NCBI RefSeq assembly: GCF_028875915.1
Contig: NZ_JAPEHW010000024.1
Coordinates: 1-46,135 of the forward strand
Direction of reading: 5' to 3'
From: Pseudoalteromonas sp. G4
GTDB lineage: Bacteria; Pseudomonadota; Gammaproteobacteria; Enterobacterales; Alteromonadaceae
Length of the DNA stretch: 46,135 bases
Position numbers and translations under genes: made by a program. Below the pieces are notes generated by a model. The model saw only the letters and a list, made by a program, of their open reading frames with translations, did no database searches and was not told the origin of the DNA. Shown in pieces: positions 17,032-26,024 of this stretch (positions are counted from its first letter, which is position 1; each line of letters opens with the position of its first letter).

Positions 17032-17371
17032 AATTTTGATTGTCTGTTGATAAGATGTTTAAGTTTTCAATAGTGACATTGGTCGTTTGGTCTAGCGTGA
17101 TGAGGCTTAACCAGAATGCATCTGGTGGCGATATTAGATTAAAGTTACTGCCATCGAGTGTGAAGTCATTAATATTTTGAATGTTGATATGTCCTTCAAA
17201 GCTTTGTGTCATGGTACAAGTGTTTGTCTCACTGCTCCATAGTCCGTTTAATTCTGCACACCCAGATACTTTTTCAGTGATGTTGACAGTTGTTGCAGAT
17301 AGGTGCCAAGAACAGATTAATGAGAATATGAGGAACATTTGATATAACTTATTTTGACTCGCTGTATTCAT
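16976..17371 (-). CDS. Secreted beta-helix protein, N-terminal part before a frameshift
   Basis: This part carries the start of the gene. An ATG at 17371 follows a GGGGG-containing ribosome site, and the product begins with a signal peptide (MNTASQNKLYQMFLIFSLIC..., cleavage probably after LSA). A Cys-containing segment and two beta-helix turns follow (NINDFTLDGSNFNL, TTNVTIENLNIL). After about residue 112 the frame departs from the beta-helix pattern, and about 20 unrelated residues precede the stop. The 15736-17031 frame takes over near 17030-17050, so one inserted base (or two lost) probably broke the gene. An upstream ATG at 17395 lacks a ribosome site. Confidence 0.65.
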   Translation of the reverse strand: MNTASQNKLYQMFLIFSLICSWHLSATTVNITEKVSGCAELNGLWSSETNTCTMTQSFEGHINIQNINDFTLDGSNFNLISPPDAFWLSLITLDQTTNVTIENLNILSTDNQNYGNKRHHFECISWRLKSI

Positions 17372-17537
17372 TACTACCCCCTTATAAAAAGCCATGATGA
17401 ATCGCGTGAAGGTGCAAGTTTAGTCGTAAATGATAATTTTTTAAGACTGACTTGGACTAACTAGAATGTGGTTATAAGCTGTGAACTTATGGCATGAATA
17501 TACGGAGGTTTATTAGCAATAAATCGAAGAGATATTT

Positions 17538-17562
17538 GGTTTCAGTTGGGGTAACTGAAACC
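17538..17562 (-). terminator. Hairpin downstream of argR
   Basis: GGTTTCAGTT and AACTGAAACC form a 10-bp perfect stem around GGGGT, 10 bp past the argR stop. The U tract on the minus strand is poor (AAATATC), so termination is likely but not certain. A run of seven G (17565-17571) lies between the hairpin and the stop codon. Nothing else was recognised in 17396-17537. Confidence 0.6.
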
Positions 17563-17572
17563 ACGGGGGGGC

Positions 17573-18040
17573 TTATACAGTTTCAAATAAGTTTTTAACT
17601 TTCTCAAGCGTGACGTCAATTTCTGATATTTTGGCTGGTGCGATAAAAATCGTGTCATCACCTGCAATAGTACCAAGTACGCCGTCTGCTTTACCTAGCG
17701 AATCAAGTAAACGGGCAATAAGCTGCGCCGCACCTGGGCTGGTACGAATGATGATCATCATTTCGTTATGCATGATATCAATGACTAGTTGGCGTAGAGG
17801 GCTTTTTGCGGTTGGTACGCCCATTTCAGCAGGTAAACAATACACCATCTCTTGCTTAGCATTACGAGTGCGCACAGCACCAAACTTGCTCAACATGCGA
17901 GACACTTTACTCTGACTAATATTGTCAAAACCCATGTCTTTTAAGGCATCAACAATTTCACCTTGTGAACCAAAATTTTCTTCTTTTAAAAGGGCTTTGA
18001 ATGCTTTAACCAGCGCTTCTTGTTTGTCTTGTATTTGCAT
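17573..18040 (-). CDS. argR: Arginine repressor ArgR
   Basis: This 155-residue transcription regulator binds ARG boxes as a hexamer with arginine as corepressor. The winged-helix domain is at about 1-75 ([31 protein letters not shown]). The C-terminal domain (about 80-155) has the hexamer and arginine-binding signatures [16 protein letters not shown] and [10 protein letters not shown]. The ATG at 18040 aligns with E. coli ArgR; an in-frame TTG at 18061 would add seven residues. Neither has a good ribosome site. It is divergent from mdh, an arrangement also found in E. coli and Vibrio. No convincing ARG box was found in the 287-bp gap. Confidence 0.96.
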   Translation of the reverse strand: MQIQDKQEALVKAFKALLKEENFGSQGEIVDALKDMGFDNISQSKVSRMLSKFGAVRTRNAKQEMVYCLPAEMGVPTAKSPLRQLVIDIMHNEMMIIIRTSPGAAQLIARLLDSLGKADGVLGTIAGDDTIFIAPAKISEIDVTLEKVKNLFETV

Positions 18041-18327
18041 GTGAACGGGCAGTTTAACCAATTGATGAACGTTATGCTAAATTCTACACAAGTTAAGGTG
18101 AATTGCATTAATAAAATCGTAATCTTAATTTAATTAGGGTTGAATAAATCTCAAGAAAAACCGGATTTTTTTAATTGATAGCGTTGTCAACTAATCGGGC
18201 TGTATAAAGTTTACAACTATGGTCGCTATTTATATAAAAAATGGCTGTTTTATTTGTTTTTATGCGCACTTTTCATTATCTTTATGGCACTTTTTTAAAT
18301 ACCTACCTCTAATCACGGAGAATTCAC

Positions 18328-19266
18328 ATGAAAGTTGCAGTTTTAGGCGCAGCTGGTGGTATCGGCCAGGCCCTTTCTTTATTACTTAAAACACAATTAC
18401 CAGCTGGTTCTGATCTATCGTTATACGATGTTGCACCAGTTGTTCCAGGTGTTGCTGTTGACCTATCACATATCCCAACTGCAGTTAAAGTTGAAGGTTT
18501 TGGTAAAGACGATTTAGATGCAGCGTTAGTTGGTGCTGATATCGTAATCATTCCAGCTGGTATGCCACGTAAGCCAGGTATGGACCGTGCTGACTTATTC
18601 AATGTAAATGCAAGCATTGTTAAAACACTTGCTGAAGGCATTGTTAAAAACTGTCCTAAGGCGCTTGTAGGTGTTATCACTAACCCTGTAAACGGCACTG
18701 TACCAATCGTTGCTGAAGTATTCAAAAAAGCAGGTACTTATGAAGCTAACCGTGTATTCGGTGTGACTACACTAGACGTTATCCGTTCAGAAGCGTTCAT
18801 CGCTGAACTTAAAGGCGTAGACGTTGCTTCTGTTAAAGTTCCTGTAATTGGTGGTCACTCAGGCACAACTATTCTGCCACTTCTATCACAAGTTGAAGGT
18901 GTTGAGTTCACTGCAGAAGAAGTTGAAGCACTTACTCCACGTATCCAAAATGCAGGTACTGAAGTTGTTAACGCGAAAGCGGGTGGCGGTTCAGCAACAC
19001 TTTCAATGGGTGCAGCAGCTGCACGTTTCACTCAGTCTTTAGTTAAAGGCTTACAAGGTGAAGAAGGTGTTATCGATTACGCATACGTTGCTGTTGAAGG
19101 CGGTGACGCAGCTTACTTCGCACACCCTGTACGTTTAGGTAAAAACGGTGTGGAAGAAATCCTTTCTTACGGTGAGCTTAGCGCATTCGAAGAGAAAGCG
19201 AAAAACGATATGCTTGAAACGCTTAACAAAGACATTCAAGAAGGTATTGACTTCATCAACGGTTAA
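18328..19266 (+). CDS. mdh: Malate dehydrogenase
   Basis: This 312-residue enzyme interconverts malate and oxaloacetate with NAD in the tricarboxylic acid cycle. It shows the NAD-binding GAAGGIGQ motif (7-14), the substrate-binding segment [15 protein letters not shown] with Arg81 and Arg87, and the catalytic His177 in GGHSGTT. Length and residue numbers equal those of E. coli Mdh. A GGAG ribosome site precedes the ATG. It is a single-gene unit divergent from argR and closed by a strong terminator. Confidence 0.98.
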   Translation: MKVAVLGAAGGIGQALSLLLKTQLPAGSDLSLYDVAPVVPGVAVDLSHIPTAVKVEGFGKDDLDAALVGADIVIIPAGMPRKPGMDRADLFNVNASIVKTLAEGIVKNCPKALVGVITNPVNGTVPIVAEVFKKAGTYEANRVFGVTTLDVIRSEAFIAELKGVDVASVKVPVIGGHSGTTILPLLSQVEGVEFTAEEVEALTPRIQNAGTEVVNAKAGGGSATLSMGAAAARFTQSLVKGLQGEEGVIDYAYVAVEGGDAAYFAHPVRLGKNGVEEILSYGELSAFEEKAKNDMLETLNKDIQEGIDFING

Positions 19267-19288
19267 TTCCGAGATAAGTTGTTACAGT

Positions 19289-19316
19289 AAAAAAGGCCGC
19301 AATTGCGGCCTTTTTT
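19289..19316 (+). terminator. Terminator after mdh
   Basis: This is a 28-bp perfect palindrome: six A, GGCCGC, AATT, GCGGCC, six T. It forms a GC-rich stem ending in a U tract in either direction, 22 bp after the mdh stop. Confidence 0.95.
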
Positions 19317-19337
19317 GTATCTTAATTGATAACAAAT

Positions 19338-19360
19338 AAAAGGCGTTTTATACGCCTTTT
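19338..19360 (-). terminator. Terminator after the DUF885 gene
   Basis: AAAAGGCGT pairs with ACGCCTTTT around a TTTAT loop. It lies 15 bp beyond the stop of the minus-strand DUF885 gene, and its A-rich left side gives a U tract on that strand. With the mdh hairpin it isolates the two convergent genes. Confidence 0.85.
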
Positions 19361-19374
19361 ATTTTTATCGCTTA

Positions 19375-21201
19375 TTAACCTTGTTTGCTAGCAACCCAAT
19401 CGTTTACAAAGCCTTCAAGAGTATTGAGTGGCACAGGGCCGCTCTTAAGCACAACATCGTGGAATTCACGAATATCGAACTTTTCGCCAAGTTGTTTCTT
19501 CGCGTTTTCACGTAGTTCAACAATCTTAATCATACCAATTTTGTATGCCGTTGCTTGTGATGGCATTACAATGTGACGCTCTACCATTTTAACGCCGTCT
19601 GATGTTGCATTTGGCGTGTTATTTACGTAGTAGTCGATACCTTGTTGGCGTGTCCATTTCATTGCGTGAATACCTGTATCCACAACTAAACGACATGCAC
19701 GCCATAATTCCATTGCAAGACGACCAAAATCTGAATAAGGGTCTTCATACAAGCCCATTTCTTTTGGTACTAACTCTGAGTATAAGCCCCAGCCTTCAAC
19801 GTATGCTGTGTAACCGCCAAATTTACGGAACTTAGGAATGCCTTCTAATTCTTGTGCAATAGCAATTTGCATATGGTGACCTGGAATACCTTCATGGTAA
19901 GCAAGTGCTTCCATTTGGTAAGTTGGCATCGCTTCCATATCGTATAGGTTGGCATAGTAAATACCTGGGCGCGAACCATCTGGTGCAGGTTGCTGATAAA
20001 ATGCTTTACCTGCTGCTTTTTCACGGAATGCTTCTACACGTTTAACAATCATGTCTGCTTTTGGCTTAACGATAAATAGCTCATCAAGACGTTCTTTCAT
20101 GTTGTCGATCATCGCTGTAGCATCAGCAAGGTACTTCGCTTTACCTTCTTCAGTGTTTGGCAAGTAGAACTGCTTATCCGTTTTCATGAATTCCATGAAT
20201 GCTTTTAAGTCGCCTTTAAAGCCAACTTTATCTTTAATTTCACGCATTTCATCATGAATACGTGCAACTTCAGATAAACCAATTGCATGGATCTCTTTAG
20301 CTGTTAATTCAGTGGTTGTTGTGCGCGCTAATGCGTTGTTGTAGTAAGCTTCGCCTTCAGGGAACTTCCATGCACCATCGCGATTGTCTGCGCGAGATTC
20401 TAAACCAATTAAATAGCTAATAAGCGATTCATAAGCTGGACCTACTGATGCTTTTAGTGCTTTTGTAGCATCAGTTACAAGTGCATCTTTTTCATCTTGT
20501 GCGATTTCAAGCTTTGCCACTTTACGTTTGAAGTCAGCAAGTAAAGTTGAGTCTTCACCTGTGGTAAATGGTGCACCTTTTAAGATGTTTTTGCTTGAGT
20601 CAATTACATGCGGGAATACAAACTTAGGAGCAATAATGCCTTTTTCAGCACGTGTTTCTAAGTCTTTTTCAAGCTGTGTAAATACCGTTGGCACACCATT
20701 TAAACGTGAAATATACGCTTTAGCATCAGATACATCTGTAATTTGATGTTGGTTAATTAAAAATGCCGGGATCATCGAGTGTGTGCCGTACATCTGATTA
20801 ACAGGGTAGGTGTGATGGCGCCATTTAAAGTCGCTAATAGTTTGCTCTAAGCCTTGTTCCATTAGGTCGTAGCTTACTTGTGTTGTCGCATCTAGTTTGC
20901 TGCGGTCAAATGCACGAAGCGTGATAAGGTCTTGCTTTGCAAGGGCTAAATTTTCTAGTGCACGTGCTTCAGAGCCATCATCCCATTTATCGTAGTCTTT
21001 TTTGATGCCCATATAGGTTTGATAAACTGGGCTGCGCATTACACCACGCATAAATACTTCTTCAAAGAACGCGTTAGCACGTTCACTTTCAGATTGTTGT
21101 TTAACTACTTCAGCAGTTGTATCTTGTGTTGTTGCTGGTGATTGACAACCAACTAAAAAAACAGAGCTGATTGCTGCTGCAATTAATGAGCGCTTAAGCA
21201 T
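19375..21201 (-). CDS. DUF885 family lipoprotein, probable metallopeptidase
   Basis: This 608-residue protein starts with a lipoprotein signal peptide with the lipobox LVGC (Cys19). The rest is the DUF885 domain. The motif HEGIPGHH (about residues 430-445) resembles the HEXXH-type zinc site seen across this family. By family it is a predicted periplasmic or membrane-tethered zinc peptidase, but substrates are mostly unknown. The absence of an Asp at lipoprotein position +2 (Cys-Gln) suggests sorting to the outer membrane. It is transcribed alone, between a terminator and hemW, which ends 83 bp upstream of it. Confidence 0.88.
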   Translation of the reverse strand: MLKRSLIAAAISSVFLVGCQSPATTQDTTAEVVKQQSESERANAFFEEVFMRGVMRSPVYQTYMGIKKDYDKWDDGSEARALENLALAKQDLITLRAFDRSKLDATTQVSYDLMEQGLEQTISDFKWRHHTYPVNQMYGTHSMIPAFLINQHQITDVSDAKAYISRLNGVPTVFTQLEKDLETRAEKGIIAPKFVFPHVIDSSKNILKGAPFTTGEDSTLLADFKRKVAKLEIAQDEKDALVTDATKALKASVGPAYESLISYLIGLESRADNRDGAWKFPEGEAYYNNALARTTTTELTAKEIHAIGLSEVARIHDEMREIKDKVGFKGDLKAFMEFMKTDKQFYLPNTEEGKAKYLADATAMIDNMKERLDELFIVKPKADMIVKRVEAFREKAAGKAFYQQPAPDGSRPGIYYANLYDMEAMPTYQMEALAYHEGIPGHHMQIAIAQELEGIPKFRKFGGYTAYVEGWGLYSELVPKEMGLYEDPYSDFGRLAMELWRACRLVVDTGIHAMKWTRQQGIDYYVNNTPNATSDGVKMVERHIVMPSQATAYKIGMIKIVELRENAKKQLGEKFDIREFHDVVLKSGPVPLNTLEGFVNDWVASKQG

Positions 21202-21284
21202 TGTGTTTTACCTTTATAGTTATGAAGTTTATAACGAAGTGATTAAACAAACGTTACTGTTTTGCATGGGTCGCTGCAACGACG

Positions 21285-22421
21285 TTACACAAATAATTGT
21301 AACAAGTCATTTAAAAAGCGGTGACCTTTTGCGGTAACTTGCCAGATATTGTCGTTTTGTTGCATTAATCCTGCATTTATTGCTTGATTTAAATTAGAAC
21401 GCACCTGCTCAATAGGCAAGCCGGTTAACTCAACAAATTCGTTGATATTGAATGCCTCTTGCAAACGAAGACGATTCATAAAATATTCAAAAGGCAGTTC
21501 GTCAGCGTCAACTTGCCAACTATCAAACAGATACGGGCGGGTTAAATCCATATAACCTTTAGGGTGCTTAACCTTTACGGTGCGAGTAATTTGATTGCTG
21601 GCTAAGTCGGTTATTTTGCCATGAGCACCACAGCCAATGCCTAAATAGTCGCCAAAGCGCCAATAATTCAAGTTATGCTGACATTGAAATCCTGGTTTGG
21701 CATAACCTGATATTTCATATTGCTGGTAACCAGCATCGCTTAGTAATTGATGGCCTTGCTCTTGAATTTGCCATAAAGTTTCATCTTCTGGCAGCACCGG
21801 TGGTTTCGAGGCAAATTGCGTATTTGGCTCTATGGTGAGTTGATACCAAGAAATATGGGGAGGATTTAGTGCAATCACTTGCTTTAAATCACTAAGTGCA
21901 TCATCAATGGATTGATCGGGCAAACCGTGCATTAAGTCCATATTGAAACTATTTAAACCAATTGTTTTAGCAAGTTTGGCAGCGTTAATAGCTTCATCAG
22001 CATCATGAATTCGACCAAGGCTTTTCAGTTTGTCTTGCTGCAGTGATTGCACGCCAATTGAAATACGGTTTACGCCAGCAGCACGATAGCCAATAAATCG
22101 CTCGGCCTCTACGGTACCAGGGTTGGCTTCTAAGGTAATTTCAATATTGTTGGCAAAAGGGATAAGGCGTTCGATGCCAGTAAGTAAATCTGAAATCGCT
22201 TTTTCAGTAAATAAACTGGGAGTGCCACCACCGATAAAAATACTTGTCAGCTTGCGCCCTTGCACATAACTTAAGTCAGTTTTTAAATCATCAAGTAGGT
22301 GCTGTACATAGGCAGATTCGGGAATATCCGATTTTAAACCATGACTATTAAAGTCGCAGTAGGGGCATTTTTGCACACACCAAGGAATATGGACGTAAAG
22401 GCTAAGCGGTGGCAGTTTCAT
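21285..22421 (-). CDS. hemW: Radical SAM heme chaperone HemW
   Basis: This 378-residue protein has the radical-SAM cluster motif C15-x3-C19-x2-C22 (CVQKCPYC), the IFIGGGTPSLF segment, and the C-terminal HemN-like domain. HemW members bind heme and an Fe-S cluster and insert heme into respiratory proteins; they were long misnamed coproporphyrinogen oxidase. The short N-terminus before the Cys motif separates it from true HemN. The start codon overlaps the rdgB stop (TAATG), so the two are translationally coupled. Confidence 0.95.
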   Translation of the reverse strand: MKLPPLSLYVHIPWCVQKCPYCDFNSHGLKSDIPESAYVQHLLDDLKTDLSYVQGRKLTSIFIGGGTPSLFTEKAISDLLTGIERLIPFANNIEITLEANPGTVEAERFIGYRAAGVNRISIGVQSLQQDKLKSLGRIHDADEAINAAKLAKTIGLNSFNMDLMHGLPDQSIDDALSDLKQVIALNPPHISWYQLTIEPNTQFASKPPVLPEDETLWQIQEQGHQLLSDAGYQQYEISGYAKPGFQCQHNLNYWRFGDYLGIGCGAHGKITDLASNQITRTVKVKHPKGYMDLTRPYLFDSWQVDADELPFEYFMNRLRLQEAFNINEFVELTGLPIEQVRSNLNQAINAGLMQQNDNIWQVTAKGHRFLNDLLQLFV

Positions 22422-23020
22422 TACAACGCCTTTAATTGTTCAAGTAATAGACTAAGTGCTTTTCCACGATGACTTAAGCTATTTTTGGTAGCTTTATCTA
22501 GCATTGCAGCGCTGCAGTTCATTTCTTTACTAAAAAACACAGGGTCATAGCCAAAGCCTTGCTCGCCTTGACGCTTAGTTAAAATCTCTCCTTGCCATAC
22601 ACCTTGGCAAATAATAGGGGTTGGGTCATCAGCGTGGCGCATAAGCACTAGTACACACCAAAAACGCGCAGTGCGGTTTGAGTTGTCACCAAGTTCGGCT
22701 AATAGTTTGTCGATATTGTCGGAGTCATTGGCATTTTCACCTGCAAAACGTGCGGAATAAATACCGGGTGCACCGCCTAGGGCTTCTACTTCAAGACCTG
22801 AATCATCTGCAATTGCTGGTAGGCCAGTTACTTTTGCGGCATGCCTTGCTTTAATAATCGCGTTTTCAATGAAGGTTGTGCCAGTCTCTGCAACTTCGGG
22901 TACATCAAATTCTGACTGTGCAATAACGTCAATATTTAAGCTTGCAAGTTTGTCGGCAAGTTCAGCTACTTTACCTTTGTTGCCAGTTGCCAACACAATT
23001 TTTTCAAATGTCATATTCAT
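22421..23020 (-). CDS. rdgB: XTP/dITP diphosphatase (RdgB)
   Basis: This 199-residue Ham1/RdgB-family enzyme removes non-canonical purine nucleotides (XTP, dITP, ITP) from the pool. It carries the N-terminal LATGNKGKVAEL motif, the AIADDSGLEVEALGGAPGIYSARF segment, the GFGYDPVF loop and the SHRGKAL motif. The start may be this ATG or the one two codons later; no strong ribosome site distinguishes them. It overlaps hemW by 1 bp, as in many gammaproteobacteria. The yggS-proC-yggT block that usually adjoins it lies on the other side of the alkaline phosphatase gene. Confidence 0.96.
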   Translation of the reverse strand: MNMTFEKIVLATGNKGKVAELADKLASLNIDVIAQSEFDVPEVAETGTTFIENAIIKARHAAKVTGLPAIADDSGLEVEALGGAPGIYSARFAGENANDSDNIDKLLAELGDNSNRTARFWCVLVLMRHADDPTPIICQGVWQGEILTKRQGEQGFGYDPVFFSKEMNCSAAMLDKATKNSLSHRGKALSLLLEQLKAL

Positions 23021-23216
23021 ATCTGTATAGGGTGACTATTTACTTATTATACCAATTGCAAAGAGTGAATGCTTAGTAGATTTTTGAAATGTTATATAGT
23101 TACTTTTCAATGGGTTAGGTGCTGAGTGATTATTCTAAATGCCATAAATATGAAATCTTAGTTTAACAATTGGTGAGTAGGCTATCGCAAAATTTAATTC
23201 AAATGGGTACAAAATA

Positions 23217-24896
23217 ATGAAAAAAACATGTGTCGCCCTAGCAATTGCTAGCTTATTCATGACGGGTTGTGGTTCAGACGACAAGGAAATTGTTGAAGTA
23301 ATCAAAGAAGTTGAAGTGATTAAAGAGGTTGAAGTACCACCGGCCGTTGTTACTGAAGTAAAGAATGTAATTCTAATGATTGGTGACGGCATGGGTCCTC
23401 AGCAAGTGGGTCTGCTTGAAGAGTATGCACGCCGCGCACCAAACTCAACATATCAGAGCAAAAATGGTGTAACAGCACTGTCAAAATTTGCTAACCAAGG
23501 TGTTATGGGGTTATCACTCAATGCCCCTCACGGTGCTAATGGCAAGCTAGTTGTTGACTCAGCATGTTCTGCAACACAGCTAGCCACGGGTATGGCTGCA
23601 GGTTCCGAAATGGTTGGTCTTGACGACCAAGGTAACATTGTTGAAACCATCTTAGAAAAAGCGAAAAAAGCGGGCAAAGCGACAGGTTTAGTGTCTGATA
23701 CACGTATTACTCACGCAACACCAGCGGCATTTGCTGCGCACCAACCTCACCGTTCACTTGAGCCTGAAATTGCAGAAGAGCTAATTGCTAGTGGCAGTGT
23801 TGATGTATTACTGTCAGGTGGAGCACGTGTATTTTTACCGTCTGATATTAAAACGGATACTGCCGATCGTGATGTAATGAAAGCGTTAGGTGCGCCTGAA
23901 TCAGTTTATAAAAAATCAAAGCGTAGTGATGACCGCAACCTAGTAGTTGAAGCAAAAGAGCAATTTGGCTATGAAGTTGCGTTTGATAAAGCACAATTAG
24001 ATGCAACTGAAACAACCAAGCTGTTAGGCTTATTTGCTAACTCAGGTATGGCAGATGGAATTGCATACTCTGCGTGTAAAGAAGCAAATAGCTGTTCGCA
24101 ACCGTCGTTAAAAGAGATGACAATGAAAGCCCTTGATGTGCTTTCAAAAGACGAAGACGGTTTCTTCCTTATGATTGAAGGCGGTCAAATTGACTGGGCA
24201 GGTCACGCAAATGATGCAGGTTGGATGCTACATGAATTACTTAAGTTTGATGAAGCTGTTGAAGCTGTGCATGAGTGGGTAAAAGACCGTAATGATACAT
24301 TAGTCGTTGTAACCGCTGACCATGAAACGGGCAGCTTTGGTTTTAGTTATTCTCGCTACAATATGCCTGAAGCGACAACACTTCCTGGCGATGGCATGCA
24401 AGGCCGTGACTATAAACCAAACTTCAACTTTGGTGATTTAAGTCATCTTGAAATGTTGTATAAGCAGTCAGGTACTTTCTACAACATGCTTGATATGGCT
24501 AATGCAGATTGGAATTTTGATGCGGCAACAGCAAATGATTGGATGACAGCTATCAATAATTACAGCGAATATAAAGTGACATTAGAAGAAGCTGAGAAAG
24601 TGGGTGAGCGCGAAAATAACCCTTACTACGATCCAGACCATAAATATCAGAGCGCAGATGTTACGCCAAAATTTGATGACTTTAACGAGTTCTACGTTTA
24701 TGCAGATGAAGATCACACTGCAAAAATTGGTCGTGCTTTAGCGCATCACCAAAACGTTGTTTGGGGTACTGGTACGCATACAGCAGCGCCAGTTCCAGTA
24801 TACGCATTCGGTCCTGAAGGTGTAACAAAGCAATTTTCAACCATGCAACATCACGTTGATATTGGCCAAAAAATGATGGCAGCACTTGGTTTATAA
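23217..24896 (+). CDS. PhoA-type alkaline phosphatase lipoprotein
   Basis: This 559-residue protein is an alkaline phosphatase superfamily enzyme that releases phosphate from organic esters outside the cytoplasm. A lipoprotein signal (FMTGC) is followed by a short tether of VEVIKE repeats. The catalytic domain begins at about residue 45 with NVILMIGDGMGPQQ (metal-binding Asp). The nucleophile is S115 in DSACSATQLATGM, and later metal ligands include EGGQIDWAGHAND, TADHETG and the WGTGTHTAAPVP segment. No clear Pho box was found upstream. It lies opposite in strand to its neighbours, between rdgB and the DUF4426 gene. Confidence 0.9.
   Translation: MKKTCVALAIASLFMTGCGSDDKEIVEVIKEVEVIKEVEVPPAVVTEVKNVILMIGDGMGPQQVGLLEEYARRAPNSTYQSKNGVTALSKFANQGVMGLSLNAPHGANGKLVVDSACSATQLATGMAAGSEMVGLDDQGNIVETILEKAKKAGKATGLVSDTRITHATPAAFAAHQPHRSLEPEIAEELIASGSVDVLLSGGARVFLPSDIKTDTADRDVMKALGAPESVYKKSKRSDDRNLVVEAKEQFGYEVAFDKAQLDATETTKLLGLFANSGMADGIAYSACKEANSCSQPSLKEMTMKALDVLSKDEDGFFLMIEGGQIDWAGHANDAGWMLHELLKFDEAVEAVHEWVKDRNDTLVVVTADHETGSFGFSYSRYNMPEATTLPGDGMQGRDYKPNFNFGDLSHLEMLYKQSGTFYNMLDMANADWNFDAATANDWMTAINNYSEYKVTLEEAEKVGERENNPYYDPDHKYQSADVTPKFDDFNEFYVYADEDHTAKIGRALAHHQNVVWGTGTHTAAPVPVYAFGPEGVTKQFSTMQHHVDIGQKMMAALGL
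23292..23336 (+). repeat. 18-nt repeats coding VEVIKE tether
   Basis: Two and a half copies of an 18-nt unit (GTTGAAGTAATCAAAGAA and a variant) start at 23292, 23310 and 23328. They code for VEVIKE-VEVIKE-VEV between the lipid-anchored Cys and the phosphatase domain. The units stay in frame and could vary in number. Confidence 0.75.
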
Positions 24897-24904
24897 TCAA
24901 TTGC

Positions 24905-24928
24905 ATATTAAAAAACCTTTTTTAATAT
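24905..24928. terminator. AT-rich palindrome between convergent genes
   Basis: ATATTAAAAAA and TTTTTTAATAT flank CC, 9 bp after the phosphatase stop and 26 bp before the end of the convergent DUF4426 gene. The stem has no GC pairs, so it is a weak terminator candidate only. Confidence 0.4.
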
Positions 24929-24953
24929 TTTAACTAAAGTGTTTTATTCAGAC

Positions 24954-25394
24954 TTAATCAACATAGAATTTTTGTTGAAACTTCAACACTTCCGTTTTGT
25001 TTTGTCCTTTAATATCAAGCTTGAAGCGATAAAGCTCTTCATTACTATAGCCAAGCTCGGCAATGTAATAAATGGCTTCACCATCAACAATCTCTTTAAA
25101 AGAGAGCTTTTCGGTATGCCCCAATAAGTTTTTAGCAGTGCCGGAAATTGTCACTTTTTGCGCTGCTTTACTTTTTTTATTAAGCACTGAAATATTGATA
25201 ACAGCATTATAATTGCTTCGTTCAATGCCGTAATGCTGAGCTATTTTAGGTTGTAATACAGTTGAAGGAAATGCGATATAGTGGACTTGCCAATTGCCAA
25301 GCTCTTTATATTGACCACCTTGTTCGGTATTGGCGAAAACAGTTGTGGTTATAAATACACAACATGCTAAACAAAGTGAAATGAGGGTTTTCAT
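24954..25394 (-). CDS. DUF4426 periplasmic protein
   Basis: This 146-residue protein begins with a signal peptide (MKTLISLCLACCVFITTTVFA) and matches the DUF4426 family in length and in motifs such as ELGNWQVHYIAFPSTVL. The ATG at 25394 follows AAGGGG at good spacing; an ATG 15 codons upstream lacks one. Its function is unknown. In related genomes it adjoins yggT and rdgB. Here a terminator separates it from yggT, so it may have its own promoter in the short gap. Confidence 0.8.
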   Translation of the reverse strand: MKTLISLCLACCVFITTTVFANTEQGGQYKELGNWQVHYIAFPSTVLQPKIAQHYGIERSNYNAVINISVLNKKSKAAQKVTISGTAKNLLGHTEKLSFKEIVDGEAIYYIAELGYSNEELYRFKLDIKGQNKTEVLKFQQKFYVD

Positions 25395-25437
25395 AATTCG
25401 CCCCTTATATGGAAAAATTAATATTAGTATAGATGAC

Positions 25438-25464
25438 AAAAAAGCCGCACTTTGCGGCTTTTTT
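25438..25464 (-). terminator. Terminator after yggT
   Basis: Six A plus GCCGC pair with GCGGC plus six T around ACTTT. The hairpin follows yggT on the minus strand by 23 bp and has a U tract in both directions. Confidence 0.92.
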
Positions 25465-25487
25465 ATTCTACCTCAATTTATTGGTTT

Positions 25488-26024
25488 TTATCTAAATAAA
25501 TCAAGGAATAGGATTTGTAAGAATTGTAATCCGATAATCAAGATAAGAATCGATAAATCTAACCCGCCAATCGGTGGGATAATTTTACGAATAGGGCGTA
25601 GCATTGGCTCTGTAAGCTGATGGAAAATGGCCTCAATCGGATTATAGCCTTGGCTTACCCAGCTTAAAATAGCGCGGATAATTAATACCCAAAATACTAA
25701 ATTCAAGCCTTCTTTAATCACCGTAATTACGCTGCCAATAAGAACCGTTAATGGTTCTAATCCACCAAAAAATAACAGTGAAATTGTGACAATTTTTAAT
25801 GCTGCGACGATTAAGGCAAGCATTAAGGAGGCTAAATCAAAGCCGCCTAGTCCGGGTATTACTTTACGAATAGGGTTGAGTAACGGGCTGGTGGCTTTTA
25901 CTACAAATTGACTGAGCGGGTTATAAAAATCGGCACGTGCTGTTTGCAGCCAAAAACGCAGTAATACTACCATTAAATACAAGTCAAAAATGACTTCGAC
26001 TAAAAATCGAAATGCATCATTCAT
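25488..26024 (-). CDS. yggT: YggT family membrane protein
   Basis: This 178-residue inner-membrane protein consists of two YGGT repeats (about 1-85 and 95-178). Each has a hydrophobic helix and the signature FYNPLSQFVVKATSPLLNPIRKVIPGLGG or its second-repeat version QLTEPMLRPIRKIIPPIGG. The ATG at 26024 overlaps the proC stop (TAATG) and aligns with E. coli YggT, so the longer frame from 26063 is rejected. The role is not settled; the family has been linked to osmotic tolerance and to cell-envelope biogenesis in other bacteria. Confidence 0.9.
   Translation of the reverse strand: MNDAFRFLVEVIFDLYLMVVLLRFWLQTARADFYNPLSQFVVKATSPLLNPIRKVIPGLGGFDLASLMLALIVAALKIVTISLLFFGGLEPLTVLIGSVITVIKEGLNLVFWVLIIRAILSWVSQGYNPIEAIFHQLTEPMLRPIRKIIPPIGGLDLSILILIIGLQFLQILFLDLFR

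Noticed and set aside
17565..17571. Run of seven G beside the argR stop as a phase-variation tract
   Set aside because: It lies outside the coding frame, after the stop codon, so length changes would not alter ArgR.
18080..18160. Possible ARG boxes in the argR-mdh gap (TGAATTGCATTA near 18100; TGAATAAATCTCA near 18142)
   Set aside because: Each keeps one good half-site only; in AT-rich DNA this is expected by chance.
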